A DNA stretch of 64,000 nt from NCBI GenBank assembly GCA_003339415.1, contig PDHQ01000148.1, positions 1-64,000 on the forward strand, written 5' to 3'. Each line of letters begins with the position of its first letter. Within the stretch, counting starts at the first letter, position 1. The position numbers were made by a program, and so were the translations under genes. Shown piece after piece: positions 1 to 13,724 of this stretch. A model generated the notes under the pieces. The model made no database searches, was not told the origin of the DNA, and worked only from the letters and a program-made list of their open reading frames with translations. This DNA is from Ophiocordyceps camponoti-saundersi (nom. inval.). Taxonomy: Eukaryota > Ascomycota > Sordariomycetes > Hypocreales > Ophiocordycipitaceae.

Positions 1-1971
<1,971 letters not shown>

Positions 1972-2755
1972 AAGCTATAATATAAAAAATACTTTACCGC
2001 TTTATATATAAAAGGTAAGTTTATTTATTTTATAGCTTATAGAAAAAAACTATATTATCTTTTTATTAAAAGTTTTATTTTAAATAAAGTTAACTTTATT
2101 TTAAAATAAGAGTAATTTAAGATTAAGCAAAAGATATATATATTTCCTAACCTTAAAAGTTTATAAACTAGAACTTTATATATACCGCCCCTCCTCCTTC
2201 TCTAATACTAATTAGAGTTTAGTAATAATAGGGGTAAAAACGCTAAAAAGTAAATATAATAATATTTCCCCTAACTTTTTTTTAAACTTATTTATAGCTT
2301 TATTATAATAATTTAGCTATTTTTTAAAATTAGCTTTTATAAGGTTTATTATAAAATAATAAAACTTTTATATATTCCTTAGCTATATTAATAAAGCTTT
2401 ATTTAATTAAATTATTAAAGCTATTTTAATTAATTATAAGGATTTTATTTATAGCGATAATAATAGCTAAAAAGATAAGTAAGCTATATAAACTTTATAC
2501 TAAACTTAGTTTATATATATTTTTATTACCGCGGAGTTTACTTTAAGGGAAATATTAGCTTTTAAATTATTAGTTATTACCTAACTTATAAAATATATAA
2601 AATGCTAGGTATAGGTAATATCTAACTTAAAGCTAAGGTAATATTTAAGGGGAGGGTTTTACTCTAAGTTTTCCGGCTTTTCCTCTTTTTAGAATATATA
2701 TAGAATAGTTCTAAGCTATATAAAGTATATTAATATATTAATATTATTATTATTA
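1972..2755 (+). mobile_element. F1-2, 5'-truncated F1 copy with ATT tail
   Basis: The plus-strand 3' part of F1, about 765 bp, starting at the point that corresponds to about 6028 in F1-3, just after the zinc-knuckle region. It ends near 2736, followed by an ATT-rich tail. Together with F1-1 it forms an inverted repeat: 130-900 is the reverse complement of about 1968-2735. Two separate tails argue for two insertions rather than one DNA transposon with terminal inverted repeats. Confidence 0.75.
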
Positions 2756-3117
2756 GGTTAAAGTTAGCGAGTAAATAATCTTAAAGCGTATATTTAATTT
2801 AAGCTAAAAAAACTTAAGTTTTAGCTATAAGGTAGTTAAACTTAGTAAAAAACTCTTAGATTTTTTATTTACTAGTTAAGGAGAAGTTTAGTTTTTAAAA
2901 TTAGTTTATAGCTTTAGCAAATTTATTAGGATTTTTATAAGAGAATTTTAAATATTAAACTATTTTAGCTAATTTAAAAAAGAGGTATTTCTCTAAGTTA
3001 TATTAAGTTTTTAAAAATCTATAAGCTTTCTTTTTTAAAATATAGAATAAAATACTTATTTTATTTTACTTATTATAGAAAGTTATTTTATTAAACCTTA
3101 TTTTATTTTTTAAGTTT
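2756..3117. other. Unassigned AT-rich sequence
   Basis: This is the older host of TadA-1 and continues at 12278. CpA and TpG are depleted as elsewhere. I recognise no ORF, RNA gene or repeat relation in it. Confidence 0.5.
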
Positions 3118-3339
3118 ATAAAGAAAATATTTTATTTATTTATACGCTAGGAGCTTTTATAATATCTAAAGCCTTTATAATATAATAAGTAAGAAAAATC
3201 TCTTAAAATAAAGTAAAACCTCTTAATTATAAAAGAATAGCTTACTATACGCTTATATAAAAATATAATAATAGCTAGCGGTAATATAATATAATAAGCT
3301 TATTACTTAAAGGTAATCTTAAATAATATAAAAAAAGTA

Positions 3340-3510
3340 AAAGAAAAAGAAGAGTGCGGAGAAAAAGAAAGTCCGTAAGGCGCGGGGCGGAAAGAGCGGG
3401 GCGGTATAGCGTAGCGCAGGGCGATATAAGGCGGTACGGGGCGGTATAAGGCGGTATAAAGCGAGGCGGTATAGCGCGGGGCGGAGGAAGGAAAGTTTAA
3501 GGGGAGGTAA
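3340..3510 (-). repeat. GC-rich minisatellite in the TadA-1 3' region
   Basis: An irregular tandem array of units resembling gcggggcggtata, standing out as a GC island in an otherwise AT-rich window. Equivalent arrays occur at 27430-27570, 13413-13500 (reverse) and 45830-45965 (reverse), always about 200-360 bp from the TadA 3' end. It is therefore part of the element and not a separate locus. Confidence 0.8.
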
Positions 3511-4379
3511 GGTAAAATAGCGAGGTAGCTATTTTATTATCTATTAATAATTAAAAAAAGGGGGGCTATATTTTTTTCTTTTTTACCTCCTTTTTTCTTT
3601 TTTTTTTTTTATTTTTAGAAAAAGGTATATTTTTAACTTTTTTTTTTAACCTTTCTTTTTAATTTTTATAATAAAAGGAAAATAATAAAAATTATATAGT
3701 TATATTAATAAAATAATAATAATAAATATATTTAAGATTATTTATAATAAGCTTTATAATTTTCTTTATATTATATATATAGCTTAGCTAGCTAATTATA
3801 AAATTTTATATTAAAAATAATAAAGTAAATAATATTATATAATATTAGCTATATATAAAGTTAATAAAGTATATAAGCTTATAATTAGTTAGTTATTTTA
3901 ATTATATTAAGGCTTTATATAAATATTAGGAGGTAAGTAAAGTTAAAAGTTAAGGGTAGAGTTAAAATTAAAGCTTAAAGTATTAACTAAGTTATAAATA
4001 TATTTAGAGAAATTATATATTATTATAATAAAAATAATATAATATATTAATAAAAGAGGATAGCTAAGTAGCTTACTAATAAATATAAAATAATATAAAA
4101 TAAAGCGGAAATTTAAATATAGCTAATAATAAATAATAAAAAAAAATCTAAGTTAACTTATATAATATATAAAAGCGGAATAAGATATTAGAGCTTTAAC
4201 TTAATAAGATAAGAATAACGCTTTTAGTAAGCGCCTTAGTAAAGTTAGCTATTTTAATAGCTACTTTTAATATTACTTTTACCGCTATAACTATTAACGC
4301 TTTTTCTTAAAAGTCTTATATATTAATATTAATTTATTTTAGAATATTTAATAAATAAATAATTATTAATATAAGTAGA

Positions 4380-4640
4380 GTAGGAGGCGGGGGGGGGCGG
4401 AGTAATAATAATAATAGCGGTAATAATAGATATAATAATTAGACTATAAGTAAAAGTAATAATAATAATAAATATAAAAGAGAAAGTAGAAATAATAATA
4501 AGGGGCGCGGGGGCGAAGGCGCTAGTTTAAATAATAATAGCTATAATAATAATAATAAAGTTTATAATAAAAGTAAAAAGGGTAATAATAATAATAATAA
4601 AAATACTTTTAATAATAATAACTATTATTATTATTATTAG
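4380..4640. repeat. AAT/AGC-rich low-complexity tract within TadA-1
   Basis: Runs of aataataat mixed with gcggt and gataata units inside the 3' region of TadA-1. The same tract is at 28450-28720 in TadA-2 and reversed at 44700-44950 in TadA-3. The shared position shows that it belongs to the LINE. Confidence 0.7.
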
Positions 4641-4949
4641 CTTAAAAAACCTTATTATATTATTTTTATAAAAGTTTTAATTAAAAATACGCTAAAAAAT
4701 ATAATACTTTTAATTTATTATATATAATATAATATATAATCTTAACTTAATATAAAATAATATTAATTAAAAAATAATAAATTATATTAAAATTAATTAA
4801 TTTAAGTATATTTTAAAAAATATTATTTAAATTTAATATACTTTTAACTTAAATTTACTAAAGCTAAAGCTAAAGCTAAAAGCGGAGCTAAAAGTAAAAT
4901 ATAAAATAATAGCTTAAACGCTAATTTTTATTATATTAATATTAAAAAG

Positions 4950-6819
4950 TAACTTTTATATATTTTACGGATCCTACGCTTAAAGCGACGCGGATATAAA
5001 CCTCTTATTCTTATATTATAAGCGGACTCCGCTCCTTCCGTTACCCTATAATAATAGCTTTAAGCTACGCTTAGAGCAACTCTAAGGGGGAGGGTAACGC
5101 TATATAAATTAATCGTAACCGCGAAAATTTTTTACTTAGAATATAGCTCTACTCCGAATCGTAGTAAACTTAGACCTAAAAGTTTACTATACCTCTTACC
5201 TTATTAGAAGCTAAAGCGAGTATTAGTAAGATTATTTCGGGGGATATTTTAGTCTCTATATAAGTAATTATTAAATAAGTAGCGAAGTCTAAAAGGGTTT
5301 AAGGAGGCGCCCCTCTTACTCTAACTTTATTAATTAGTAGTATTTCCTTAGCTATTATAGCCGCGGTTTCCTCTCTTTTTTATAGCTTTAAGGGGAGCGG
5401 AACTCCTCCGATATAAGCTATAATTATAGCTAAAGCGCTAAAGAAAATTATTAAAAAATAAGTTTTTAGGTAATATAAATATTAGCTTATAATTTATTTT
5501 AACTTTATTACTACTTTATTCTAAGTTTAAGGCTTTAAAGTAACTATAATAAGTATTAACCGCGGACTTTATAAGTAAGGCTAAGCCCTTATTATAAGGA
5601 AATTACTTAATAGTAATATTATAGTAATATTTTAAGATATTATTTATAAGCTTTAGTCCGATTTAAAGTAGCTTTATATTATTTTCGGAGAAAAAGTATA
5701 CTTAATTAGTAAAAGTTATATTTTTATTATAAAAGGGGTATTAGCGCGGGCCTTATAGTAAGGTAGGAAAAAGGCTTTTTAAAAAAAGATTAAGTTATTA
5801 AATAAAGTTTTAATAATATAACTATACGCGAAAAAATATTATTTAAGAACTTAGCGGAGTTCTTTTATAATTACTATTAATAGCGTAATAAATACGAACT
5901 AGATTTATAATAAAGGTATAATAATATAAGCGGAGATTTTTAACGCGGAACTTTATAAGCTAAAAGTCTAATTTTAATAATATTTTAAATATTACTAATT
6001 TAAATATATTACTAAATATTATATAATAAAGCTATAATATAGCTAGTACTCCGCCTTTCTATATATAGAGGGTAAGTTAGCTTACTTTATAATATATAGA
6101 AAAAAACCGTATTACTACCTTCTCTATTAGGAGACTTATTTTAAGTAAAGTTAACTTTACCTTAAGATAAGAGTAGCGTAGGACTAGGCGAAAGATATTT
6201 ATATTTCCTAACCCCGGAGATTTATAAATCGGAATTTTATATATACCGCCCCTCCTCCCCCTCTAGCGCTAACTAGAGTTTAGTAATAGCTAAAATAAAA
6301 ACGCTAAAAGGCGAATATAATAGCTTTACCTTTAACCCCTTTTCTAAACTTATCCGTAACTTTGCTATAATAATTAAGCCGCTTTTTAAGACTAGTTATT
6401 ATAGGGTTTATTATAAGCTAGTAAAACTTTTATATATTCCTTAATCGCGTTAATAAAGCTTTAATCGAATAAATTATTTAAAACGCTATAATTAAGTATA
6501 AAGATTCGGTTTATAGCGATAATAATATTTAGGAAAATAAGTTACTATATAGACTTTATACTAAATTTAAACTATATATATTTTTACTACTGCGAACTCC
6601 GCTTTAGAGGATATATCAGCTTCCTAATTACTTATTATTACTAAACTTATCTAAGGTATAGAGTGCTAGGTGCGGACTTAGTCCGGCCCTAAACTAAGGT
6701 AACGCTTAAGGGGAGGGTTTTACTCCGAGTTCTCCGGTTTTTCCTACTCTTAGAATATATATAGGATAATTCTAAGCTAAATTAAGCATACTAGCGTATA
6801 AATATTATTATTATTATTA
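4950..6819 (+). mobile_element. F1-3, full-length F1 nested in TadA-1
   Basis: The best-preserved F1 copy, 1870 bp. Its 5' end taacttttatata follows the TSD taatattaaaaag (4937-4949). Its 3' end tagcgtataa plus an ATT run precedes the matching TSD taatattaaggag (6820-6832). TadA-2 has the uninterrupted target at about 29008-29030 (taacgtcggggag), which proves the insertion. The copy retains many CG dinucleotides and an almost single-frame ORF1 relic. The long TSD, tail and 5'-truncated siblings fit target-primed reverse transcription. Confidence 0.88.
5190..6600 (+). pseudogene. F1-3 ORF1 (gag-like, CCHC) relic
   Basis: One plus-strand frame can be followed for about 450 codons. Its interruptions are TAA or TAG where Gln or Trp codons are expected after RIP. 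Features in order: a basic N-terminal part, a segment resembling the conserved fungal LINE ORF1 core (Arg-Lys-Leu-Leu-Asn-Ser-Asn-Ile-Ile-Val-type), and at about 5958-6028 a zinc-knuckle pattern with the C-x2-C-x4-H-x4-C spacing. In that pattern the Cys and His positions now read Tyr, as TGC/TGT to TAC/TAT and CAT to TAT changes predict. A second Cys/His-rich segment follows. No endonuclease or reverse transcriptase region follows: the frame runs into a 3' UTR-like end. The frame and spacing are read directly; identification as ORF1/gag is by family resemblance only. Confidence 0.6.
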
Positions 6820-7279
6820 TAATATTAAGGAGTAAATTAAATTAAATAATAATTAAAAAAAAAATAAAAAAGGGGTAAATAAAATTAAGAGGGTAGGCGG
6901 AGCGGAAAAGGTAAGCGATATAAAGAAAAGTAAAAAGAAATAGGAAATAAAAGAGATAAAAGCTAGGAAGGCGGCGAAAAAAAAGTTAAAGCTTAAGCTA
7001 AACTTTATCTAAGTATTAGAATTATTTCTTATAAAATCTATATTAGCGGCGTTAAAATATATAATAAAAAGTAATAATAATAGCTTAAAAAATAAGCTTA
7101 TAAAAGTTAAAGGTATTATTAAGCGCGGAAGATAAAGTAAAAAATAAAGCGGGAAAAGGGGTAAGAAAGCTAAGTAAGCTAAGTAAGGCTAAGCGGAGTA
7201 AGGAGCGGAGTTAGAAGTAAGATATAAGGTAAAAAGATAATAGTAATTATATAGCGAGAATATTAAAAACTAACCCCTA

Positions 7280-10200
7280 CGCTTAAACTTTATATTTAAA
7301 TATTTTAATATACTTAAATATTATAAAATAATAAAAAGAGGTTAAACTAATAAAAATACTATAAGTAAATAAATTATAAAATAAAAGGGCTTATAATAGC
7401 CTTATAGCTAAGAGCCTTATTAAAATCTTTATAATTTTAAATTAAACTTATAGAAAATATTAATAAAAGTATTCTTTTATAAGCGGTTAGTTTATAATAT
7501 AAAGTAAAGTAAGCTATTATCTTATTTTCTTTATTATTATAAAAGTAATTAAGGATTATAATTATAGGAATATTATAAGTATAGAGAAACTTATTAGGGC
7601 TAATTTTATTATTATAAAGCTAAGTTAAGGCGCTATTTAGGAATTTTAAAAAGCTTTAATAAATTTATAAAATATTATTAGGTTTTAGTTAGGGCAGTTT
7701 ATTAATAAGGTATCTAGAAGATTAGCTATATTTTTAAAGCCTTTCTTTTTTAAAAATTTAGTAAAGTTACTATTTTTTATAAAAATAAGCTTTTAAAGTT
7801 TTAAGAGACTAAGAGGTAATATTTAAAATTTATACTTAAGTAGTAGAAAAAGATTAAAAGGATTTAAAAAAGATAAAAGCGGGGCGGGGCTAACTTTTAT
7901 AATATTAGTAAAAATATATAATAATTTTTTTAAAAGTAAAGTAAATATAAGCTATAAGTCCTTTATTATAAAGAAATTAGTAGCTATAAGTAACGTAGTA
8001 AGATAAGTAAATATTAATAAGGGGGATAAAGGTTTCGGACTTAATATAATAAGAAGGGGTTACTTAGTATATTTTAAAGATAACGCGGAGGGATTTAAAC
8101 TAAGTTATAGCTAGCTATTAGAAAATAAAGCCCTTAGGTTCCCCGCTTAGCAGGGTTAGAGCGGAGTAAATTATAGCGCTAAAAGTAATTATAAACTTAA
8201 TAACCTTAATATAAATTTCCCTTACTTAGAGAAGTAAAAAGCTTTAAGTAGATAAGGTAAGCTTAGTTAGAGCTAGCTATTAATAAGTAAGCTTTTTTAT
8301 AAAATAGCGGAGGTATAGCTTTTATTAAAGTTTATAGTAAATCTAAACCCTAAGTATATATATTTTCTATATAAGTTAAATAATATTCTTATTAAGAATT
8401 AATAAAGTTATATTAGTAAAGCGGGCTTTTATAAAATAAAGAAGCTTACTTTTAAGTAGCTAGAAGGTTATTTTATACTCCGCTACCTAATTATAATAAA
8501 TACTCTAAGCTTATTTAAGCTAATAGCGGACCTAAGCGAAAGTACGCTTAATATTAAAAATATTAATATTATTTATAAATCTAATAATAAGTATACTAAT
8601 CGCTTATTCTAAGCGCTTATAAAAAGATAAAATATATAAGATAAAAAGTATTAGAGAGAGCGGGGAGCCTTAAGGGATTTTAGTAAAAATAAGGAAAAGG
8701 TTTAATAATTTACTATTAACTTTTAAGCGGGAGGTATAGTTAGAAAAGTAAGAGTAGAGGAAAGCTATAATTTATCTAAGGAAGCTAAAAGAGTTAAGGA
8801 TTTCTATTAGCTTAAAATATAAGATATAATTAAAAATACTTATTATATTTAATATTAAAAAGAAGGTAAAGCTTTAAAAGCTTTAAATAATATAGATAAA
8901 CTTTATTAAAAGAAATAAAGCGCTATTAGTAAACTAATTAAGCTAGTTATTTATCTAACCTTATAATAAGATTCTTATAAACTTTATTATATAGGATATT
9001 TTCTTTATTATTATAGTTTTAAAAATCTTATTTATAGTATTAAAAAGGGAGATAAGGTAATAGCCGCTTAGAGTTTAATAAACTTTTAAGCTTTTTCCTA
9101 CTTTTTAGAGAATTATAATATTAAAAGTTCGATACTAAGTAAGGAAATATTTATAAGTAATATATCTTTAAAGAAGCTTAATTAGGATTATTATAAAAAG
9201 TTATCTATAACTTTTTAAGAAGCTAATAAGGATATTATTAAGCTTAGCGGATTTCTATAATATAATACTAAAAATAATAAATTAAACTTTATCTTTAGTA
9301 ACTTAAGAGAGAATATTTATTAAGGGGAAAAGGTTAGAGATAGGAAAATATAAAATATTTTCTAAAAGATAGGGAAAGAACTTCTAAGCTAGGAGCTTTA
9401 ATTTTTTAAAGAAAGATAATTAAAAAGCGGAGTTTATATCTTATTAAAAAGGAGGAGTATATATAAGCTTTAGAGGAGCTTAGCTATAAAATCTTACTTA
9501 CTAGGCTATAAACTATATAATATTAAGGTTACCGCTTATAAAAGTAAGAAATCGCCTCTAATTATCCCTTTTTACTTTCCTAATAAACGATTTTTATTAT
9601 ATTATAATATTTTAATATATTTATTAATAATTTAAGTTTAGCTATATTTACTAATACCGCCTAGTATATTTTATATTTAAGATTATAAAAATAACTTTTA
9701 AAGTTTATTATAAGTATAAGTAAGGACTATATTATTAAGGTAATTTCGGAACTATTAAATTAGCTATAGCGTTTAATTAATTATATAGCTATATTACTAA
9801 CTTTTTAATATTTACTATAAACTCCGGTTAAATAGCGGAAAATAAAAGGCGGTTCTTTACTTCTACTTATAAGATATTAAAATTAAAATATTTTTAGCGT
9901 AATATTAAGGTAAAATTTAAGAGGGGAGAGGTAATAAATAATATAGATTAGAGGATATAATTAAAGCTAAGAAAATTAAAATCTAAGCTAAAATATATAA
10001 GGAAATAGTTAGATATATTTTAAATTAAGTTAATAATATTAACCTTTTACTTATATATTTTTTAAGTAATTTTATAAAAAAAAGTAAAAAGTTTAAAGCG
10101 GAGTTAGTAAAAGGTAAAGAGAAGCTTTATAAAGTAAGGGGAGATATATTTATAAAGGTTCTAAGAGGGGTAATAAGTATTAAAATCGCTAAAAATAATT

Positions 10201-10850
10201 AGCGGAGTAGAGGCGGAGGCGAAATATAAAAAGGGAGGAGGAGGTAATAAGTATAAGAGAGGTTTAATATATATTCTAAATAGCGGGGAGTAAATAGTAA
10301 GCACCTAAAGCTTATTATAAAAGGAAACTTTAGCGAGGTTAGGCCTTATAATAAGGTCCTAGTTATTAACTTTATATTATTTATATATATAAAGGAGAGC
10401 CTTACCCTCGCTTTAAATAAGGCGGTAAGAAGCGAGTTTAGGAAGTAAAAAGCGATTATATATATTAGGCTAAAATTCTTATATAATAATAATATTATAA
10501 CTCTTTTTATTAAATAAAGTAAGCTAAATAAAGTAATTAATCTTTTAAATATTATATAATAAGGTTATAATTTTTATAAAAATTAAGTATTAGGAATAGT
10601 TATTTATAATTACTTTAATTATATAAGGTTCGCTAATATAAACTTCGCTTAAGATTATAAAGCTAGTTATAAGTTATAAAGTTTATTATATAGCTTATAG
10701 CTTTTAGAGGTATTATTAAGTTAGGAGCCTTTTAAGAAGACTTAAGTAAATAATATATTATAAGAGGATCGCTAAGGCGTATTTTTAGGAGATTTATAAT
10801 ATACTCGCTTTTTTAGAGAAATTATAATAAAGCTTTTACTATTTTTATAA
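7280..10850 (-). pseudogene. TadA-1 ORF2 (endonuclease/reverse transcriptase) relic
   Basis: Collinear with the TadA-2 ORF2 relic at 29470-32950. The reverse transcriptase active-site motif, F-[VI]-D-[DN]-T-N in the better copy, lies here at about 8555-8580, where RIP has turned the Asp and Thr codons further (Phe-Ile-Asn-Asn-Ile-Asn). The C-terminal stretch after the RT is recognisable near 7390-7500. Frames are broken by dense TAA/TAG. I could not place the endonuclease domain with confidence. Confidence 0.55.
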
Positions 10851-10899
10851 AGTTATTATTAAGTAGGGGCTAGAGGTTAAGTAGCTTATAATAATTAAA

Positions 10900-12230
10900 A
10901 AAGGTAAGGTTTATTAAAGAAGCTAAACTTAATATAGCTTTATTATTTCTAAAACTTTAAGTAGTTTTTTAACTATATAAAATATATACCTTTATATAAA
11001 ATATAATAATAAGGTTTTTCTGCCTTTTATATAAGGTAGTTTTCTTCTTCGCTATTATATAAAGTAGCCGCGTAGTATTTATAATAAGGGGGCTCCTAGT
11101 AATACTTAGTAATATACTTAAATTAGAAATATTTATAATATTATTTAAAGCGTGCGGAGTTTTTATAAAGTTTATAATAAATTATCTTCGTATTTATAAC
11201 TACTTTATTTAAGCAAAGCTTATTTATATTTTTTATATTATTAAGGCTTATAATAAGATAAGTCCGTAAAGCTTCTCTATTAATAATACGCTAAAGTTAA
11301 AGCGCCTTCGCCTAGACTATATTAACTTTATTTACTTTTTTAATAATACTAAATAGCGCGTTATAGTTATAATTAGCTATTAAAGTTTAAATACCCTTAG
11401 TAATAATAGTATAAGTTTAGTATATATACTTAGCCTCTACTTTAAAAGCCTAGGCTATTTATTTATCCTTAAAAGTAAAATCTTTATATTTTAAGTTAAA
11501 AGTAATAATAAGATTACCGCTAGAAAATTAGCGCGCGGTAATTATTATAAAATAGCTTATAGCCTTATTAACTTTCTAAATAACTTTTTAAAAAGTAAGC
11601 GCTAGAACTTTATTAATTACCGGAATATTTTCTATTAATATAAATATCTCCCTTTTTATTCTTACTAGAACCGGCTATATAAGGGGCGCTATAAGGGGGG
11701 TAGAGTTCGGGGCGGAGTTTATAATTACGCTAGCCTAAGTTAAAGCTCCGGGGGTAAAGTCTAACTTTTTACTTATTATTTTATAAAAAGCGGCCTTAAC
11801 TAATTTTTAAATAGCGCGGGAGATAATAATAAAAAAGCTAGATAGGTTTTTAAAAGCTTATTAGCGCTATTAAAGCTTAGTAAATATTATATTAAGAATA
11901 CCTTATATAAGGCGAAAATCTTACGCGGAGATTACCTTAGTAAGTTTTTTATATATAAATTTTAAGATAGGATTTATTAAGGTTTAAAAAATATTAATAA
12001 ATAAGTTATTAAAGTTAATAATAGTATTAAATTAACCTTTACTTATATGCGAGTATTATCGGGATTAGTTAAGCTTTTAGGTCCCGCTATTAAGTATTAT
12101 TAGCACTAATAGCGGATTAGGAGGTAGACCGCCTTATAACCCCGCGTTTAAGGTTATTCCCTTAGCAGAGTTAAACTTTAAAAAGTAGAAAATATTAAAT
12201 TCTCGTAATATTATAGCGTTAAGTATAAAT
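10900..12230 (-). pseudogene. TadA-1 ORF1 (gag-like, CCHC) relic
   Basis: A minus-strand relic collinear with 33050-34390 of TadA-2. The knuckle segment corresponds to about 11060-11150. It has the same order of landmarks as TadA-2 but with more stops. In a live element this protein would bind LINE RNA in the ribonucleoprotein that precedes target-primed reverse transcription. Confidence 0.55.
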
Positions 12231-12277
12231 AAGGACCTTAATTATTTAAAGTTATAAAAGTTAATAAAGAAAATATT

Positions 12278-13402
12278 AAAATTTTTTTTCTTACTTAAAA
12301 ACTTACTTACTTTTTTATAGCGAATTTTTATAATATTTAAATAAAAGGGGTTTAGCTATTTTATTAATATAAAATATTCTAAATAGCCTTTCTAATTAAG
12401 ATAAATATTTTTTTATTTATTTTAAATATAATTAATATTTCTTAATAAGTTTTATTTATATTTAAGTTTTAGTTTTTCTAAGTTAACTAACTATAAAGTT
12501 TTATAATTTATATTTATAATTATATCCTTTTTATATATTACTTTTATAATATAATTATATTAGTTATATTTTAAAAAAAAGTAGCTATAATTATAGTTTA
12601 GTTTTTATAAAAACTTTATTTTCTTATAAAGTTTAGCGTTTTTAAAGCAAGTCTCCTTAATCGCTTAAAAGTTTAGTTAAAGGCTTTAAGTATATATTTT
12701 AAAGCTAGTTATAATTTAAATTATATATAAAATCTTTTCTATCTTATATAAGGATATAAAAGTAAAGTATATATTTTTTAATTATTTACTAATATAGAGT
12801 AAGCTTAAAATAGTATTATAGCTAAGCTATATTAAGTAAATAATAGTATTAATATTATAAATAAAAATTCTAAGCTAAAAAGAAAGGAAAAAAAAAAGAA
12901 AAACTCTTATAAGCGAAATTTTAATAAAAAATATAAAGGTATATATTAGTAAGGATAAAAGAAGGTATAGTAAAATCTTAATAAGGAAATAATTATATTT
13001 CTTAATAATTTCCCCTAAGGTCCTTTTTAAGTAATTTTATAATAAAGTTTTTATAAGTTATATAATTATAATTAAAAGTCCTTAAAAGTTATTATTAAAT
13101 ATTTAAGGGAAATCCTTATAAATATTAGCGCTTAGTAAAGCGAGTAATATTATTAATTTAAGTTACTTTTTATTTTATTTTTTAATATATATATATAATA
13201 AAAACTATTTAATACTAATTAGTAATTATATTAATTAATTAGTTTATTATAAATTAATAAAAGTAATAAGATAAGTTTTATATAATAGTAAAAAGCCCTT
13301 ATACTTATTTTTATCTAATATATATACTTTTACTTTTTTTAATTATAATCCTTACTAAAAAGCTATTTAGCTTAGTATTATTATTAATATTAAAAGATTA
13401 AG
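12278..13402. other. Unassigned sequence, continuation of 2756-3117
   Basis: Joined to 3117 before TadA-1 inserted. AT-rich and CpA/TpG-free, with several A- and T-runs. No motif, repeat partner or RNA gene recognised. It is probably another RIP-degraded repeat whose relatives lie outside the window. Confidence 0.45.
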
Positions 13403-13412
13403 GTAATATATA

Positions 13413-13714
13413 CCCCGCACCGCCCCGCGCTACGCTACACCGCCCCGCTTCTTCCGCCCCGTGCCTCACGGACTTTATTTTCTCCGCACTCCCCTCCTTA
13501 CCTTACTTTCTTATATTATCCGAGACTACCCCTAAGTAGCAGGCTTATTATACTATACCGCCGCTAGCCACCGCTTTGCCCTTATATAAGTATATAGTAA
13601 GCTTTTTATTTTATAGTTAGGGGGTTTTACTTTACTTTAAGGGATTTTTCTTATTTATTATATTATAAAAGCTTTAGATATTATAAAGGCCCTTAGCGTA
13701 TAAATAATAATAAA
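13413..13714 (+). mobile_element. 5'-truncated TadA copy (300 bp 3' end)
   Basis: The plus-strand terminal part of TadA: minisatellite in reverse orientation, then the conserved stretch ending cttagcgtata and an AATAATAATAA tail. A TSD of gtaatatata is at 13403-13412 and 13715-13724. It looks at first like the right terminal inverted repeat of TadA-1, but the separate TSD and tail show an independent truncated LINE insertion. It keeps unusually many CA/TG pairs for this window, for example gtgcctcacgg, and so appears less mutated than TadA-1. Confidence 0.8.
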
Positions 13715-13724
13715 GTAATATATA

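Larger units (their letters stand above)
3132..12263 (-). mobile_element. TadA-1, full-length Tad1-like LINE split by F1-3
   Basis: The minus-strand element starts 5' at 12263 (sense taactttta-like start, as in TadA-2) and ends 3' at about 3142 (sense cttagcgtata) with an AAATAA-type tail. The 14 bp TSD ataaagaaaatatt is present at 3118-3131 and 12264-12277. Removing F1-3 (4950-6819 plus one TSD copy) leaves about 7.2 kb, the size of TadA-2, with which it aligns end to end. In sense order it carries an ORF1 relic, an ORF2 relic with reverse transcriptase, and a long 3' region with an Asn-codon-like AAT tract and a GC-rich minisatellite. It is more strongly RIP-mutated than TadA-2. Confidence 0.82.

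Noticed and set aside
3340..3510. CpG-island promoter or rDNA-like spacer
   Set aside because: The GC island is a minisatellite that travels with every TadA 3' end; no gene follows it.
3132..13714. A 10.6 kb DNA transposon with 310 bp terminal inverted repeats ending in a CACTA-like tacta/cgcta
   Set aside because: The two ends have different TSDs (ataaagaaaatatt and gtaatatata) and both have A/T tails. They are the 3' ends of two LINE insertions on opposite strands. The other TadA copies have no inverted partner.
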